The notes beneath the pieces are model-generated. The model searched no databases, was not told the DNA's origin, and saw nothing but the letters and a program-made list of their open reading frames with translations. Below are positions 35,879-44,861 of a stretch of 64,000 bases of DNA, piece by piece (positions within the stretch are counted from its first letter, which is position 1; every line of letters starts with the position of its first letter). The stretch spans positions 182,220 through 246,219 of the forward strand of contig NZ_FNEN01000001.1 of NCBI RefSeq assembly GCF_900100185.1, in the 5' to 3' direction. A program made the translations under genes and the position numbers. Source of the DNA: Natribacillus halophilus. GTDB taxonomy: Bacteria > Bacillota > Bacilli > Bacillales > Marinococcaceae.

Positions 35879-36319
35879 TTAATGAGAGAACACTTTATTT
35901 CTGGAGAGCTGTTTCCTGGCATAAACGGTTGTCCCTGTTCCATCGGCAGACGTAATGTTTACTTCATCCATGAAATTTTCCATAATGGTAAATCCCATCC
36001 CGGATCGTTCCAGTTCCGGTTTAGACGTGAACAACGGTTCACGCGCTTGTTCAATATCGCCAATACCACCGCCATCATCATGGATGATGATCGCGACCGT
36101 ATCTTCCTCAAGGACAACGTTGAGGTAAACAGTGCCGGCCGGATTTTCATCATAGCCGTGAATAATGGCATTGGTGACCGCTTCGGAAACGACGGTTTTC
36201 ATTTCTGTCAGTTCATCCATCGTCGGATCCAGTTGGGCGATAAACGCCCCCGCGCTTACACGTGCAAAAGATTCATTCTGACTGAGCGCTGAAAATTGAA
36301 TTTTCATTTCGTTTTTCAT
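35879..36319 (-). CDS. spoIIAB: Anti-sigma F factor SpoIIAB
   Basis: Serine kinase and anti-sigma factor binding SigF in an ATP-dependent way. The 146-residue GHKL fold shows the N box [16 protein letters not shown]1 box [10 protein letters not shown] and G2 box [15 protein letters not shown]. It abuts spoIIAA directly and precedes sigF in the conserved operon. Confidence 0.96.
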   Translation of the reverse strand: MKNEMKIQFSALSQNESFARVSAGAFIAQLDPTMDELTEMKTVVSEAVTNAIIHGYDENPAGTVYLNVVLEEDTVAIIIHDDGGGIGDIEQAREPLFTSKPELERSGMGFTIMENFMDEVNITSADGTGTTVYARKQLSRNKVFSH

Positions 36320-36673
36320 TTAAACGGCCTCCCCCAAAGTCCGTAATGCATGACTTTCCTCATTTTCCAGACGTAAGACTTTAAACAACCCCGCCATTTC
36401 GAAAATGCGGCGGACAGAAGGAGAAACCGAACAAACGACGAGTTCTCCTCCTCTTGCCTGTAACTTTTTGTACCTCCCGAGAATGACCCCGATCCCCGAG
36501 CTATCCATAAACGTTAACCCTTCAGCGTTCAAAAGTAAATGTTCAACCCCCGAGTCCTCTAATGCTTCATCAACCCTGGATCTCAAGGCACTTGCGGCAT
36601 GATGATCCAGTTCCCCATACAAACGCACGCATAAGACGCGGTTTTTCTGTTCGGTTTCAACATTGAAACTCAT
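36320..36673 (-). CDS. spoIIAA: Anti-sigma F factor antagonist SpoIIAA
   Basis: STAS-domain protein phosphorylated by SpoIIAB on Ser58 (FMDSSGIGVI) and dephosphorylated by SpoIIE. The ATG at 36673 (MSFNVETEQK) follows GGAGGAAACAAAAG and gives 117 residues, the B. subtilis length; a longer in-frame start reaches back into the promoter and is rejected. It is first in the sigF operon. Confidence 0.95.
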   Translation of the reverse strand: MSFNVETEQKNRVLCVRLYGELDHHAASALRSRVDEALEDSGVEHLLLNAEGLTFMDSSGIGVILGRYKKLQARGGELVVCSVSPSVRRIFEMAGLFKVLRLENEESHALRTLGEAV

Positions 36674-36716
36674 CTTTTGTTTCCTCCATTCTCCCAAGTT
36701 CGTTCCCACCTCTAAC

Positions 36717-36743
36717 ATTCGCTCTCCACGGATTTCTTCCTGC
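36717..36743 (-). promoter_or_regulatory. Sigma-H promoter of spoIIAA-spoIIAB-sigF
   Basis: Minus strand GCAGGAAGA, 11-bp spacer, AGCGAAT, agreeing with sigma-H (RnAGGAwww-N11/12-RnnGAAT) with one mismatch. It lies 44 bp before the spoIIAA ATG, where the B. subtilis operon also has a sigma-H promoter. Confidence 0.7.
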
Positions 36744-36780
36744 CCGGCCGACAAAATCAGTCATGCTTCAGCCAAGGTTT

Positions 36781-37983
36781 TTAGTTTTCGCCATCGGAAA
36801 TCGTATCTTCCGGGTCCGGTTCAACACCGATAATTCTTAAAGTTGAACGCTTAAACAGATGCCACCAGGAAGCACTTTCCACCGTTTCACCGGCGATGAT
36901 GTTCGACTCGATGACTGTATCCCCATCGTGTAGCAGTTGAAATGTCCCGATGACTTCCCCTTCTTCAACGGGTGCTTGTAATGATTCAAGTTCGATATTT
37001 TCCGTAATATCATCGGAGGAATCCTGTTTGCCATAGAGCATGCTCACTTTATCGTCCAAACGTCCGACAACAGCGTCCTGTACCCCTTTTTCAACGGGAA
37101 CCGAGGTTACCGCAGCCCCTTCTTCGAACATCGGTTCAACCCGGTAGTTGGCGAATCCGTAATTTAGAAGTTCGCTGATGTCGGCATTTCTCGTTTTAGG
37201 CGTTTCCGAGCCCATGACAACCGCCACAAGTCGCATGTCATCTCTTTTTGCTGTCGCTGTCAGTCCGTATTTCGATTCATCCGTAAAGCCGGTCTTCAAC
37301 CCATCCATACCATCGAAGAATTTCAACAAACGATTCGTGTTCACGAGCCAAAACTCATCATCTGTCCCTTGCCGCAAGTAATCGTCATAAACGCCGGTGA
37401 ATGACGTGATTTCTTCGTGTTTCTGCAGAAGTTCACGAGCCATAACCGAGAGATCATAGGCGCTGGATTCATGTCCGTCTGCAGGCAATCCATTGGAGTT
37501 GTGAAACGTCGTATCTTCAAGTCCGAGTTCTTCCGCTTTTTCATTCATCCGCTCCACGAAAGTTTCTTCCGAACCTGATATATGTTCAGCCATAGCGACG
37601 GAGGCATCGTTGCCGGAAGCGATCGCGATCGCTTTTAACATTTCCCTTACCGTCATTTCTTCGCCCGTTTCCAAAAATATTTGCGACCCTCCCATGGAAG
37701 CCGCCCGTTCACTCGTCGTGACCGTTTCATCCAGGGAGATCTCTTCATTCGCCACATCGTCCATAATTAAAAGCATCGTCATAATTTTCGTCATCGACGC
37801 CGGGGGCAGGGGGTTATGCTCATCTTTTTGGTATAATACATTCCCCGTGTCTACTTCCATTAAAAGCGCGGAACCCGTTTCCTCTGCCAATGTCTGTGAT
37901 TCTTCGTCTTCTTCCCCTAAAGCCTGGTGAGGTGATAGTAAAAGAAGCGATGAAAGCATGATTGCTACAGCCTTTTTACACAT
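36781..37983 (-). CDS. dacF: D-alanyl-D-alanine carboxypeptidase DacF
   Basis: Forespore DD-carboxypeptidase that, with DacB, regulates cortex cross-linking. The 400-residue protein has a signal peptide (~1-23), SMTKIMTMLL with the catalytic serine (~60), ASGNDASVAMAEH (~120) and KTGFTDES (~230), then a C-terminal domain and amphipathic anchor. It precedes the spoIIA operon, as in B. subtilis. GGAGG lies eight bases before the ATG, and a forespore promoter is upstream. Confidence 0.94.
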   Translation of the reverse strand: MCKKAVAIMLSSLLLLSPHQALGEEDEESQTLAEETGSALLMEVDTGNVLYQKDEHNPLPPASMTKIMTMLLIMDDVANEEISLDETVTTSERAASMGGSQIFLETGEEMTVREMLKAIAIASGNDASVAMAEHISGSEETFVERMNEKAEELGLEDTTFHNSNGLPADGHESSAYDLSVMARELLQKHEEITSFTGVYDDYLRQGTDDEFWLVNTNRLLKFFDGMDGLKTGFTDESKYGLTATAKRDDMRLVAVVMGSETPKTRNADISELLNYGFANYRVEPMFEEGAAVTSVPVEKGVQDAVVGRLDDKVSMLYGKQDSSDDITENIELESLQAPVEEGEVIGTFQLLHDGDTVIESNIIAGETVESASWWHLFKRSTLRIIGVEPDPEDTISDGEN

Positions 37984-38008
37984 GATTCGCAGCCTCCAAT
38001 TTTTCTTT

Positions 38009-38038
38009 TAGTATCACCACCGGTTTCTCTTTTTATAC
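38009..38038 (-). promoter_or_regulatory. Sigma-F/sigma-G promoter of dacF
   Basis: Minus strand GTATA, 15-bp spacer, GGTGATACTA, fitting the sigma-F pattern (GyATA-N15-GGnnAnAnTr). The predicted start leaves a ~20-nt leader before dacF. dacF is sigma-F controlled in B. subtilis. Confidence 0.7.
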
Positions 38039-38047
38039 GCCTGCCTG

Positions 38048-38106
38048 TAAAGAAAACTTGGCTTATCGCCAATATGACGAAAGCCTTATCTGCCTAGAAA
38101 AAAAAA
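38048..38106 (-). repeat. Intergenic repeat, copy E (internally deleted)
   Basis: A 59-bp copy that keeps the first 25 bp and the end (CTTATCTGCCTAGAAAA) but has lost the TTGCACTTATGCA and AAGAAAGT arms. Its A-run is the T-tract of the terminator of the second purine phosphorylase gene. Confidence 0.8.
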
Positions 38107-38130
38107 CCCGAAACCTTTCACGGTCTCGAG
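38098..38130 (-). terminator. Terminator after the second purine nucleoside phosphorylase
   Basis: Minus strand CGAGACC/GGTTTCG (one G-U) around GTGAAA, then GGGTTTTTTTTT. Stands 14 bp after the stop. Confidence 0.8.
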
Positions 38131-38143
38131 TCGAGTGTCTCTG

Positions 38144-38968
38144 TTAAGACAGTTCATTTAAAATTCCTTTTACATACTTCATAAATTTTGGCTTCGTTTT
38201 GGCTGCCGTCTCCATCACTTCTTCATGGCTGACGCCCTCGTGGCCGTCGGAAACGGCCATATCCGTGACACAGGAAATCCCCAGGATTTGAAGTTCGGCA
38301 TGGCGGGCGACGATCACTTCCGGAACCGTGGACATTCCGACGACATCACCGCCCAGGTTCCTAAGCATTGCCAGTTCAGCGGCAGTCATGAAGCTGGGGC
38401 CGGAAATCCCCGCGTATACGCCTTCTTGTACGTTGATTCCTTCCTGCTCGGCGACATTTTTAGCAAGCGAGCGCAAAGAGCCGGAATAAGCCTGGCTCAT
38501 ATCGGGAAAGCGTGTCCCTAATTGCTCGTCATTCGGACCGATGAGCGGATTGGTTCCGGTCATATTTAAATGATCCGTGATCAACATGAGATCACCCGGA
38601 CGAAACGACGGGTTCATGCCACCACAGGCGTTCGTGACGATGAGTGTATGTACGCCGAGCGCTTTCATCACCCGCACCGGAAAAGTGACTTCCTGGGCGC
38701 TGTAACCTTCATAAAAGTGGAAACGGCCCTGCATGGCGACGACATTTTTGCCTTCCAGTTGCCCAAGGACGAGACGTCCGGCATGGCCTTCGACCGTGGA
38801 TGTCGGGAAGCCCGGGATATCTTCATAAGCGATGCGCACGCCTGCTTCGACTTCATCGGCAAGATCTCCCAGGCCGGACCCGAGAATCAAGCCGATATCA
38901 ATGGGATCATCGCCCAATTTTTGTCTGATGGTATCTGCTGCTTGCTCAATGTCTGTCAGCATGGTCAT
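38144..38968 (-). CDS. Purine nucleoside phosphorylase (second tandem copy)
   Basis: Splits inosine and guanosine to free base and ribose-1-phosphate. The 274-residue protein is a trimeric-type PNP: GLILGSGLGDLADEVE, MQGRFHFYEGYSAQEVTFPV, VTNACGGMNPSFRPGDLML and [13 protein letters not shown]. It starts in ATGA overlap with the upstream paralog at 38965. The two copies agree in most motifs but differ elsewhere, so this is an old duplication. Substrate preference of each copy is unknown. Confidence 0.93.
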   Translation of the reverse strand: MTMLTDIEQAADTIRQKLGDDPIDIGLILGSGLGDLADEVEAGVRIAYEDIPGFPTSTVEGHAGRLVLGQLEGKNVVAMQGRFHFYEGYSAQEVTFPVRVMKALGVHTLIVTNACGGMNPSFRPGDLMLITDHLNMTGTNPLIGPNDEQLGTRFPDMSQAYSGSLRSLAKNVAEQEGINVQEGVYAGISGPSFMTAAELAMLRNLGGDVVGMSTVPEVIVARHAELQILGISCVTDMAVSDGHEGVSHEEVMETAAKTKPKFMKYVKGILNELS

Positions 38969-39798
38969 AATTGTTGTTCCCCTTTCCCTACACGTGTAAT
39001 GATCCGTGTAACCAGTTCCATAAAGTTGGCGGTTACCTTCTCTGTCGTCTCGATGACTTCTTCATGGCTTAACGGTTGATCGAGAATACCCGCTGCCGCG
39101 TTAGAAATGCAGGATATACCGAGCACTCGTGAACCCGCGTGCCTGGCCGCAATTACTTCCGGAACCGTGGACATGCCTACCGCATCAGCACCGAGCGTCC
39201 GAAACATCCGTACTTCCGCGGGGGTCTCATACGTTGGGCCGGTCGTTGCCGCGTACACACCTCTTTGCAAAGACAGTTCCATCGCTTTGGCTTCCTGTTC
39301 GGCAATGTCTATCAACGCCTCGTCATACGCGCTCGACATATCGGGAAAACGGGGGCCGATCTCATCATTATTTGGCCCGATAAGCGGGTGGTCTCCCATC
39401 TGGTTGATATGATCCGCAATCACCATCAAATCCCCCGGGGAAAACGATGTATTCACACCGCCCGCCGCATTACTCACCACAAATGTTTCCACGCCAAGGG
39501 CGCTGATCACGCGGGTTGGCAAAACGACTTTCCACATCGGATAGCCTTCATAATAATGAAAACGGCCCTTCATCGCGATCACCGGGACATCCCCTAAATG
39601 GCCAATGACAAATTTCCCGTCATGACCGGGGACAGTAGATGCAGGAAAGCCCGGAATGTCTTCATAGGAAATGACCGCATCAGCGTCGATGTTATCGGCG
39701 AGCCCGCCTAAGCCGGAACCGAGCGTCACGGCCACTTTCGGTGTGATCGTTGTCTTCTCCCTGATTAAGTCAACGGCTTTTTGTACTGTCTCGTTCAT
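38965..39798 (-). CDS. pupG: Purine nucleoside phosphorylase (first tandem copy)
   Basis: The 277-residue protein carries [56 protein letters not shown] and [13 protein letters not shown]. It overlaps drm by 4 bp upstream and its paralog by 4 bp downstream, so the three are translationally coupled. B. subtilis has one pupG after drm, and this copy holds the corresponding place. Confidence 0.93.
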   Translation of the reverse strand: MNETVQKAVDLIREKTTITPKVAVTLGSGLGGLADNIDADAVISYEDIPGFPASTVPGHDGKFVIGHLGDVPVIAMKGRFHYYEGYPMWKVVLPTRVISALGVETFVVSNAAGGVNTSFSPGDLMVIADHINQMGDHPLIGPNNDEIGPRFPDMSSAYDEALIDIAEQEAKAMELSLQRGVYAATTGPTYETPAEVRMFRTLGADAVGMSTVPEVIAARHAGSRVLGISCISNAAAGILDQPLSHEEVIETTEKVTANFMELVTRIITRVGKGEQQL

Positions 39799-41000
39799 TG
39801 TGAACCTTCATCCCCCTCTTCCAGTAAGTTCAGGAAGCTCGTGCCGTGATGGGGCTTGCTCACCCGGAAGTTGTCCGCGATCGTCGCCCCGACATCGGCA
39901 AAAGTCTCTCTCGTCCCGAGTGAAAAGCCCGGTTGATTCGCTTTCGTGTACACGAGCAACGGCACTTGCTCGCGGGTATGATCCGTCCCGGGATACGTGG
40001 GATCATTTCCATGGTCAGCGGTAATGATGAGCAGATCTTCGTCATTTAGTTCTTCCAGCACTTCCGGCAAACGGACATCAAAGGCTTCGATCGCCTCTCT
40101 GTAACCGACCGGATCGCGGCGATGGCCGAACTGGGCATCAAAATCGACGAGATTGAGAAAAGATAATCCTGTAAAATCCCGTTTCACCGATTGCAATAGC
40201 TTGTCCATGCCATCCATGTTCGAGTCTGTCCTGATCGCGTGCGTCACACCTTCGCCGTCAAAAATATCGTCAATTTTGCCGATGGCTTCCGAGGTCCAAC
40301 CGGCATCGGCCAGGGTATTCATCACCGTTGGATGAAAGGGTTTCAACGCGTAATCATGGCGATTCGATGTGCGCTGAAATGTTCCAGGTTCTCCAATAAA
40401 CGGACGGGCGATGACTCTGCCAAGCATGTAAGGATCATGATAGGTAAGCTCGCGAGCTTTTTCACAAATGCTGTACAACTCATCCAGATCAACGATGTCT
40501 TCATGGGCAGCGATTTGCAGGACGGAGTCAGCGGATGTATATACGATAATCGCGCCCTTTTCCATCTGCTCTTCGCCGAGTTCCTGTATAATCGCCGTGC
40601 CGGAAGCGACTTTATTTCCGATCACCGGCCGGTTCGTTGCTGTTTCCAGTTGTGTGATTAAATCCGCCGGGAAGCCATTCGAGAAAGTCCGAAACGGGGC
40701 ATCGACGTAGAGCCCCATGATTTCCCAATGGCCGGTCATCGTATCCTTGCTCCGTGATTTCTCATTCATTTTTCCGTAAAAAGCAAGGGGGTGCTCGACC
40801 TGGACAAGCCCCGGGGCCTGTTTGAGATGACCCAATCCAAGTTTATTTAAGTTCGGAATGTGCAGGCCGTTGTTATAACGGGCAATCGAGCCGAGGGTAT
40901 CGGCCCCTTCATCTCCATAATCGTTCGCATCCTCGGCTTCGCCGATGCCGACGGAGTCCATAACAATGACAAAAATACGGGAAAAATCACGCGTCGTCAT
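39795..41000 (-). CDS. drm: Phosphopentomutase
   Basis: Interconverts ribose-1-phosphate (or deoxyribose-1-phosphate) and the 5-phosphate, working on the product of the phosphorylases next to it. The 401-residue alkaline-phosphatase-fold protein has metal sites in [48 protein letters not shown] and [19 protein letters not shown]. It lies 27 bp after xerD. Confidence 0.95.
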   Translation of the reverse strand: MTTRDFSRIFVIVMDSVGIGEAEDANDYGDEGADTLGSIARYNNGLHIPNLNKLGLGHLKQAPGLVQVEHPLAFYGKMNEKSRSKDTMTGHWEIMGLYVDAPFRTFSNGFPADLITQLETATNRPVIGNKVASGTAIIQELGEEQMEKGAIIVYTSADSVLQIAAHEDIVDLDELYSICEKARELTYHDPYMLGRVIARPFIGEPGTFQRTSNRHDYALKPFHPTVMNTLADAGWTSEAIGKIDDIFDGEGVTHAIRTDSNMDGMDKLLQSVKRDFTGLSFLNLVDFDAQFGHRRDPVGYREAIEAFDVRLPEVLEELNDEDLLIITADHGNDPTYPGTDHTREQVPLLVYTKANQPGFSLGTRETFADVGATIADNFRVSKPHHGTSFLNLLEEGDEGSQ

Positions 41001-41027
41001 GATGATGCCGCCTTTCTAATTTGTAGG

Positions 41028-41930
41028 TTAAGCGCGTGGGTGGTAAGTATGATAGATGTTCCTGAGATGCTGCCGGGAGATATGGGTATAAATTTGTGTC
41101 GTTGTAATATCGGCATGGCCGAGCATTTCCTGGACGACACGAAGATCAGCACCATTTTCTACGAGGTGAGTCGCAAACGAATGACGTAATGTGTGGGGGG
41201 TCACCGTTTTATGAAGTCCTGCTGCGGCGACGTTCTTTTTTAATACTTTCCAGAATCCCTGCCTGCTTAACGGTTTCCCCAACCGGTTGACGAAAAGGAT
41301 GTCATGGGATTGTGTTTTCACGAGTGAGGGGCGTGCTTTCATCCAATATGTTCGGAGCGCCTCAATCGCTTTCGACCCGAGAGGGATGATCCTCTCCCGG
41401 TTGCCTTTGCCGATACAGCGGACAAAGCCCATTTCCAAATGGGTGTCATCCAGGGTGAGCGCACACAATTCGGATACACGAAGGCCTGTACCATACATCA
41501 ATTCCAGCATGGCCGTATCCCTTTGTGCATAGGCATCGTTTCCCTTTGCAGCCGCGGTTAGCAGTGCTTCCACCTCGGCAACCGTTAAAATGACCGGTAA
41601 TTTTCGTCCCGCTTTCGGGGTTTCAATGAGATCAGCGGGATCGTGATCACTGACCTTTTCCCTCAACAGAAATTGATGAAACACGCGAACCGACGAAGTC
41701 ATCCGGGCAAGCGACGCCTGGGATCGGCTTTCATTTTTTAGCAAAGTAAGATAATCGACAATATGATGACGTTGAACGTCCCCCCAACGCTCGATATTTG
41801 CCGTCGCGACGAGATATTCCGTATAGGCGTACAGATCCCGCCGGTAAGATGCCAATGTATTGTCCGAAAACCCTCTTTCAACGAGCCCGTAGTGCAGAAA
41901 CTCCTCGATATATGGTGTCAGCTCGTTCAC
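41028..41930 (-). CDS. xerD: Site-specific tyrosine recombinase XerD
   Basis: Resolves chromosome dimers with XerC at dif. The 300-residue protein has a SAM-like N-domain and the catalytic set in GTGLRVSELCALTLDD (Arg), HTLRHSFATHLVENGADLR (His, Arg), LGHADITTTQIYTHIS (His, Tyr). The neighbours yqzK, fur and drm match the ripX/xerD locus of B. subtilis. Confidence 0.94.
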   Translation of the reverse strand: MNELTPYIEEFLHYGLVERGFSDNTLASYRRDLYAYTEYLVATANIERWGDVQRHHIVDYLTLLKNESRSQASLARMTSSVRVFHQFLLREKVSDHDPADLIETPKAGRKLPVILTVAEVEALLTAAAKGNDAYAQRDTAMLELMYGTGLRVSELCALTLDDTHLEMGFVRCIGKGNRERIIPLGSKAIEALRTYWMKARPSLVKTQSHDILFVNRLGKPLSRQGFWKVLKKNVAAAGLHKTVTPHTLRHSFATHLVENGADLRVVQEMLGHADITTTQIYTHISRQHLRNIYHTYHPRA

Positions 41931-41936
41931 AGTCGC

Positions 41937-42158
41937 TTACTCCCCGCGTGTCCACAAATACCACAGTCGCTCCCGAAAAGAAAAATCATCCTCCGATTCC
42001 CGGTCGAACACTTTAATCGCGTTTCCTTCCGGTTCCTCAAATCTTTCATCCCCTTGATATTCGTCGATCACAAATAGAATACCATAATAAAACATCGCCG
42101 TGCAGCCTGCGAAAACGATGAATATCTTCAGTCCATTCCAGATTGTGCGCAACACCAA
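41937..42158 (-). CDS. yqzK: YqzK-like DUF4227 protein
   Basis: A 73-residue protein with a single membrane span (~8-30, LKIFIVFAGCTAMFYYGILF) and a charged tail ending FSFRERLWYLWTRGE, typical of YqzK (DUF4227). It lies 6 bp before xerD, as in B. subtilis. Function unknown. Confidence 0.85.
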   Translation of the reverse strand: MVLRTIWNGLKIFIVFAGCTAMFYYGILFVIDEYQGDERFEEPEGNAIKVFDRESEDDFSFRERLWYLWTRGE

Positions 42159-42258
42159 TCGCCTCCGATCTTACCATGTCACTACCATGATATGCCCGAA
42201 AAGCGATAGGTTATACGTGGGGCATAATGACGATTTCGCTGATATAATCGCGAGCTCG

Positions 42259-42290
42259 CGAAAAAAAAGCCTTGCCTATCGTCGGCAAGA
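42259..42290 (-). terminator. Terminator after the cytochrome c551 gene
   Basis: Minus strand CTTGCC/GGCAAG with a 7-base loop, then GCTTTTTTTT. Confidence 0.85.
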
Positions 42291-42307
42291 CATTATCACA
42301 ACGTCCT

Positions 42308-42619
42308 TTAACCAGCTTCTTCTTCTACGTATTGAGCCACGGCTTCTGCATCTTCACCGGTGTAAAGGTCCTCGGGCATCGAACCCGGTCCTTCTTCAAT
42401 AGCGTCCAAAACCTCGTCTTCGTTATATCCGGCAATTGATGGCCCGGTAGTGCCCTCAAAATTTTCACCGTGACAATCGATACAAGAGTCTTCATAAAGC
42501 TCCATGCCTTCACCGGCATCGACGGTTTCTTCGCTATCTTTTTCGTCTACTTCACCGTTACAGCCCCCGATGATAAAGGCAGCAGCACCCAGGATAACCA
42601 AAGCTCTAGCTCTTTTCAT
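42308..42619 (-). CDS. cccB: Lipid-anchored cytochrome c551 (CccB-like)
   Basis: A 103-residue small cytochrome c. The signal peptide ends in a lipobox (AAAFIIGGC) so the mature protein is fixed to the outer face of the membrane; an acidic spacer precedes CIDCH, and the axial methionine is probably in GSMPEDLYTGED. The ATG at 42619 follows GGAGGAGG. It should be matured by ResB/ResC and carry electrons to the oxidase. CccB versus CccA-like naming rests on the lipobox. Confidence 0.88.
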   Translation of the reverse strand: MKRARALVILGAAAFIIGGCNGEVDEKDSEETVDAGEGMELYEDSCIDCHGENFEGTTGPSIAGYNEDEVLDAIEEGPGSMPEDLYTGEDAEAVAQYVEEEAG

Positions 42620-42728
42620 GGATGTAGATCCTCCTCCCCTATTGATGTTTCGTGTACAACCTTCACACACTAATTATACACGTTTTAGCCTATTTTGAAA
42701 CCACGATATAGGAAGGCAAAATCTATAC

Positions 42729-42760
42729 TAAAAAATCCCTTTCAGTCACTCGCTGAAAGA
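42729..42760 (-). terminator. Terminator after fur
   Basis: Minus strand CTTTCAG/CTGAAAG with loop CGAGTGA, then GGGATTTTTT. It stands directly after the fur stop. Confidence 0.85.
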
Positions 42761-42762
42761 GA

Positions 42763-43239
42763 TTAGCGTGCGGCCTTTAATAACGGCGACCCCGTTTCAT
42801 GTTTCGCCTGGCATTCGGAGCAAATGCCGTGAAAGGTGAGGCGGTGATCTTTTATTTTAAACGTCCAGTCAGCTTCGATTTTCTTTTCAACGTCACCGAG
42901 GAGGTCCTCTTCGATCTCAGATACAGACCCGCACTGAATGCAAACGAGATGATGGTGAGAATGATTCGCGCCCTCTTTGCGAAGGTCATAGCGCGAGACG
43001 CCGTCTCCAAAATTAATTTTATCGACGATTTCGAGTTCATTCAGCAGCTCCAACGTGCGATAAACCGTGGCAAGGCCGATTTCCGGTGCTTTTTCTTTCA
43101 CCAGTAAGTACACATCTTCTGCGCTCAAATGGTCTTCTTCATTTTCCAGTAATACTTCCACTGTCGCTTCCCGTTGCGGGGTTAACTTGTAGCTTTGCGA
43201 ATGCAGCTCTTTTTTAATCTGATCCAGACGCGCTGTCAT
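42763..43239 (-). CDS. fur: Ferric uptake regulator Fur
   Basis: Iron-responsive repressor. The start at 43239 (MTARLDQIKKEL) has GGGAGG nine bases upstream and matches B. subtilis Fur; an ATG nine bases earlier touches the ribosome site. The 158-residue protein has the winged helix (YKLTPQREATVEVLLENEED, LATVYRTLELLNELEIVDKI) and the metal sites GANHSHHHLVCIQCGS and HGICSEC. Two 7-1-7 palindromes precede the gene. Confidence 0.93.
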   Translation of the reverse strand: MTARLDQIKKELHSQSYKLTPQREATVEVLLENEEDHLSAEDVYLLVKEKAPEIGLATVYRTLELLNELEIVDKINFGDGVSRYDLRKEGANHSHHHLVCIQCGSVSEIEEDLLGDVEKKIEADWTFKIKDHRLTFHGICSECQAKHETGSPLLKAAR

Positions 43240-43301
43240 CGGTTCCATCCTCCCTTGTGAGGCATACATTTATTATAGAATCCCGTATGGCAGGTGTCAA
43301 T

Positions 43302-43316
43302 CAATAATCATTATCG
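43302..43316 (-). promoter_or_regulatory. Fur/PerR-type 7-1-7 box upstream of fur
   Basis: Minus strand CGATAATGATTATTG; the inner part equals the Fur box TGATAAT-N-ATTATCA except at the two ends. Placed 63 bp before the fur start, it suits autoregulation by Fur or control by PerR. Confidence 0.55.
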
Positions 43317-43321
43317 TTAGT

Positions 43322-43336
43322 AAATAATAATTATTT
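43322..43336 (-). promoter_or_regulatory. Second 7-1-7 palindrome upstream of fur
   Basis: AAATAAT-A-ATTATTT is a perfect 7-1-7 inverted repeat, five bases from the previous box and just after the spoIIM stop. Its core TAATnATTA fits Fur-family sites. Confidence 0.45.
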
Positions 43337-43339
43337 TAA

Positions 43340-43996
43340 TTAACTGCCTGAATGCCAATCCACGACCCATTCCAGGAACAGGGGAGAAATAAACGCTTCA
43401 ATCAGGGCAGCGATCACAACAAAGACGAGCGCTATCACCATCACGATACACATACGTACAAAGATGGGAAAAATCGCTTCCTGTTGACCACTCACTTTTA
43501 TAAATTGTTGCCGGATCAAGCGCAATGAGAATGCGACAGACAAGACGGAGACGACGATCAGTATAGGCACGATAATCAGGTTTTGCGGAAGCACGGACAC
43601 GAGTGATAATGAGAATCCGACCACGCCTAATTGATTGACGAGAAAACCGACTGTAAAGCCAACGGTAAGTCCCTTGAGAAAAAGCAGTAACAGAATCAGG
43701 GGCGAACCGATGACGGAAAGCCCGAGAATAAACATCAACCCCATATACTTCGCATAATAGCTGAAACTTTGCCAAAACAGAGCGCCCTCACTGGAAAATT
43801 GCCCCTGGCCGACTTGATCAAAAAATTGCTGTAAATAAACGAACAAATCTTCTCTTTGTGTCAGGCTCAAGCTGTTCACGACGATGGCGCCGAAAATGAT
43901 GCCCGTGAAAAAAAGAACAGCTGAGAATATATATAAAGACCGATATTCATTGAAGTGTAAATAGACTTGTCGCTCGATGAAAGGCTTCAACTTCAC
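43340..43996 (-). CDS. spoIIM: Stage II sporulation protein M
   Basis: Part of the SpoIIDMP complex that drives engulfment. The 218-residue protein has five membrane spans and a polar N-terminus (MKLKPFIERQVYLHFNEYRS); GAIVVNSLSLTQ is typical. The start is GTG after GGGGAGG. Position before fur and after nudF resembles B. subtilis. Confidence 0.94.
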   Translation of the reverse strand: MKLKPFIERQVYLHFNEYRSLYIFSAVLFFTGIIFGAIVVNSLSLTQREDLFVYLQQFFDQVGQGQFSSEGALFWQSFSYYAKYMGLMFILGLSVIGSPLILLLLFLKGLTVGFTVGFLVNQLGVVGFSLSLVSVLPQNLIIVPILIVVSVLSVAFSLRLIRQQFIKVSGQQEAIFPIFVRMCIVMVIALVFVVIAALIEAFISPLFLEWVVDWHSGS

Positions 43997-44100
43997 AAAA
44001 AATTCCTCCCCACGCTTGTCCGTTACTGAAACATATGAGAGAGGAACTTATCTTATGATGGCTGCTAGATTTTAGCTTTCAGGCGTCTATCAAGGCGACA

Positions 44101-44637
44101 CTAATCATACTTTGCCACGAGCGACTGAATCGCGAATGCCGTTTTCGCATCTCGCCATGAGCCTTCCCGGAGTGCGGAGCGGGCTTCAGCTATTGTCCAC
44201 TCCTCTACCGACAGAAATTCATCCGCCTCCGTTTGCGAACGCCCTGCCCGTAAATCCGTCGCCAGATAAAGATGAATGAGCTCATCGGCGAACCCCGGAG
44301 ACGTGTAAAAACATGCCATTTCCTGCAAGTGACCGGCTGTATATCCGGTTTCCTCCTGCAATTCGCGCGCGGCCGTTATTTTTGCCTCCTCTTCTGCTTC
44401 CCTTTTCCCGGCCGGTATTTCCAGCAGAAATTCTTCCGTGGCCTTCCGAAACTGGCGCACGAGCGGGATTTTCCCGTCCTCGTTTACGCCGATAACCGCC
44501 ACCGCCCCCGGATGTTTGACAACCTCCCGTTTGCTCGTCTTCCCGTCCGGAAGTTCAACGTCATGTACTTCCACATCGATAATTTTTCCTTGATAAAGCG
44601 TTTCTTTTTGGATCGTAGGTTCGTGACTGGACGACAT
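44101..44637 (-). CDS. nudF: ADP-ribose pyrophosphatase, Nudix
   Basis: Hydrolyses ADP-ribose. The ATG at 44637 (MSSSHEPTIQKETLYQG) follows AAGGGGG and gives 178 residues, the family size; a longer frame runs upstream without support. The Nudix box appears as GKREAEEEAKITAARELQEE with TG after it. In B. subtilis the nudF gene also lies near spoIIM and fur. Confidence 0.93.
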   Translation of the reverse strand: MSSSHEPTIQKETLYQGKIIDVEVHDVELPDGKTSKREVVKHPGAVAVIGVNEDGKIPLVRQFRKATEEFLLEIPAGKREAEEEAKITAARELQEETGYTAGHLQEMACFYTSPGFADELIHLYLATDLRAGRSQTEADEFLSVEEWTIAEARSALREGSWRDAKTAFAIQSLVAKYD

Positions 44638-44721
44638 CGATATACCCCCTTCTATGTATAAAAAAAAGATTCGAATCATAGAACAGTAGCACAACTCATC
44701 ATAGACGAGGAGTGCTCTAAA

Positions 44722-44853
44722 ATGAAAATTTATAAATCCCCTGATAAAGTCGTTATTCAGGGCAAGGCGTGGCAAGTGCTGCACTTGTTGAAGGAGTATC
44801 GCAAACACTTCGAAAACGTCCGCGACTGGACGAATGCCGGGAAGCGCAAATAA
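44722..44853 (+). CDS. 43-residue miniprotein, unknown
   Basis: Small frame starting MKIYKSPDKVVIQGKAWQVL and ending in basic residues, with GAGGAG nine bases before the ATG. The composition is soluble and alpha-helical with net positive charge. It is divergent from nudF and converges on the ResA-like gene, whose stop is 8 bp away. I recognise no named family. The clear ribosome site and compact fit between neighbours favour a real gene. Confidence 0.65.
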   Translation: MKIYKSPDKVVIQGKAWQVLHLLKEYRKHFENVRDWTNAGKRK

Positions 44854-44861
44854 CGCCTTCG

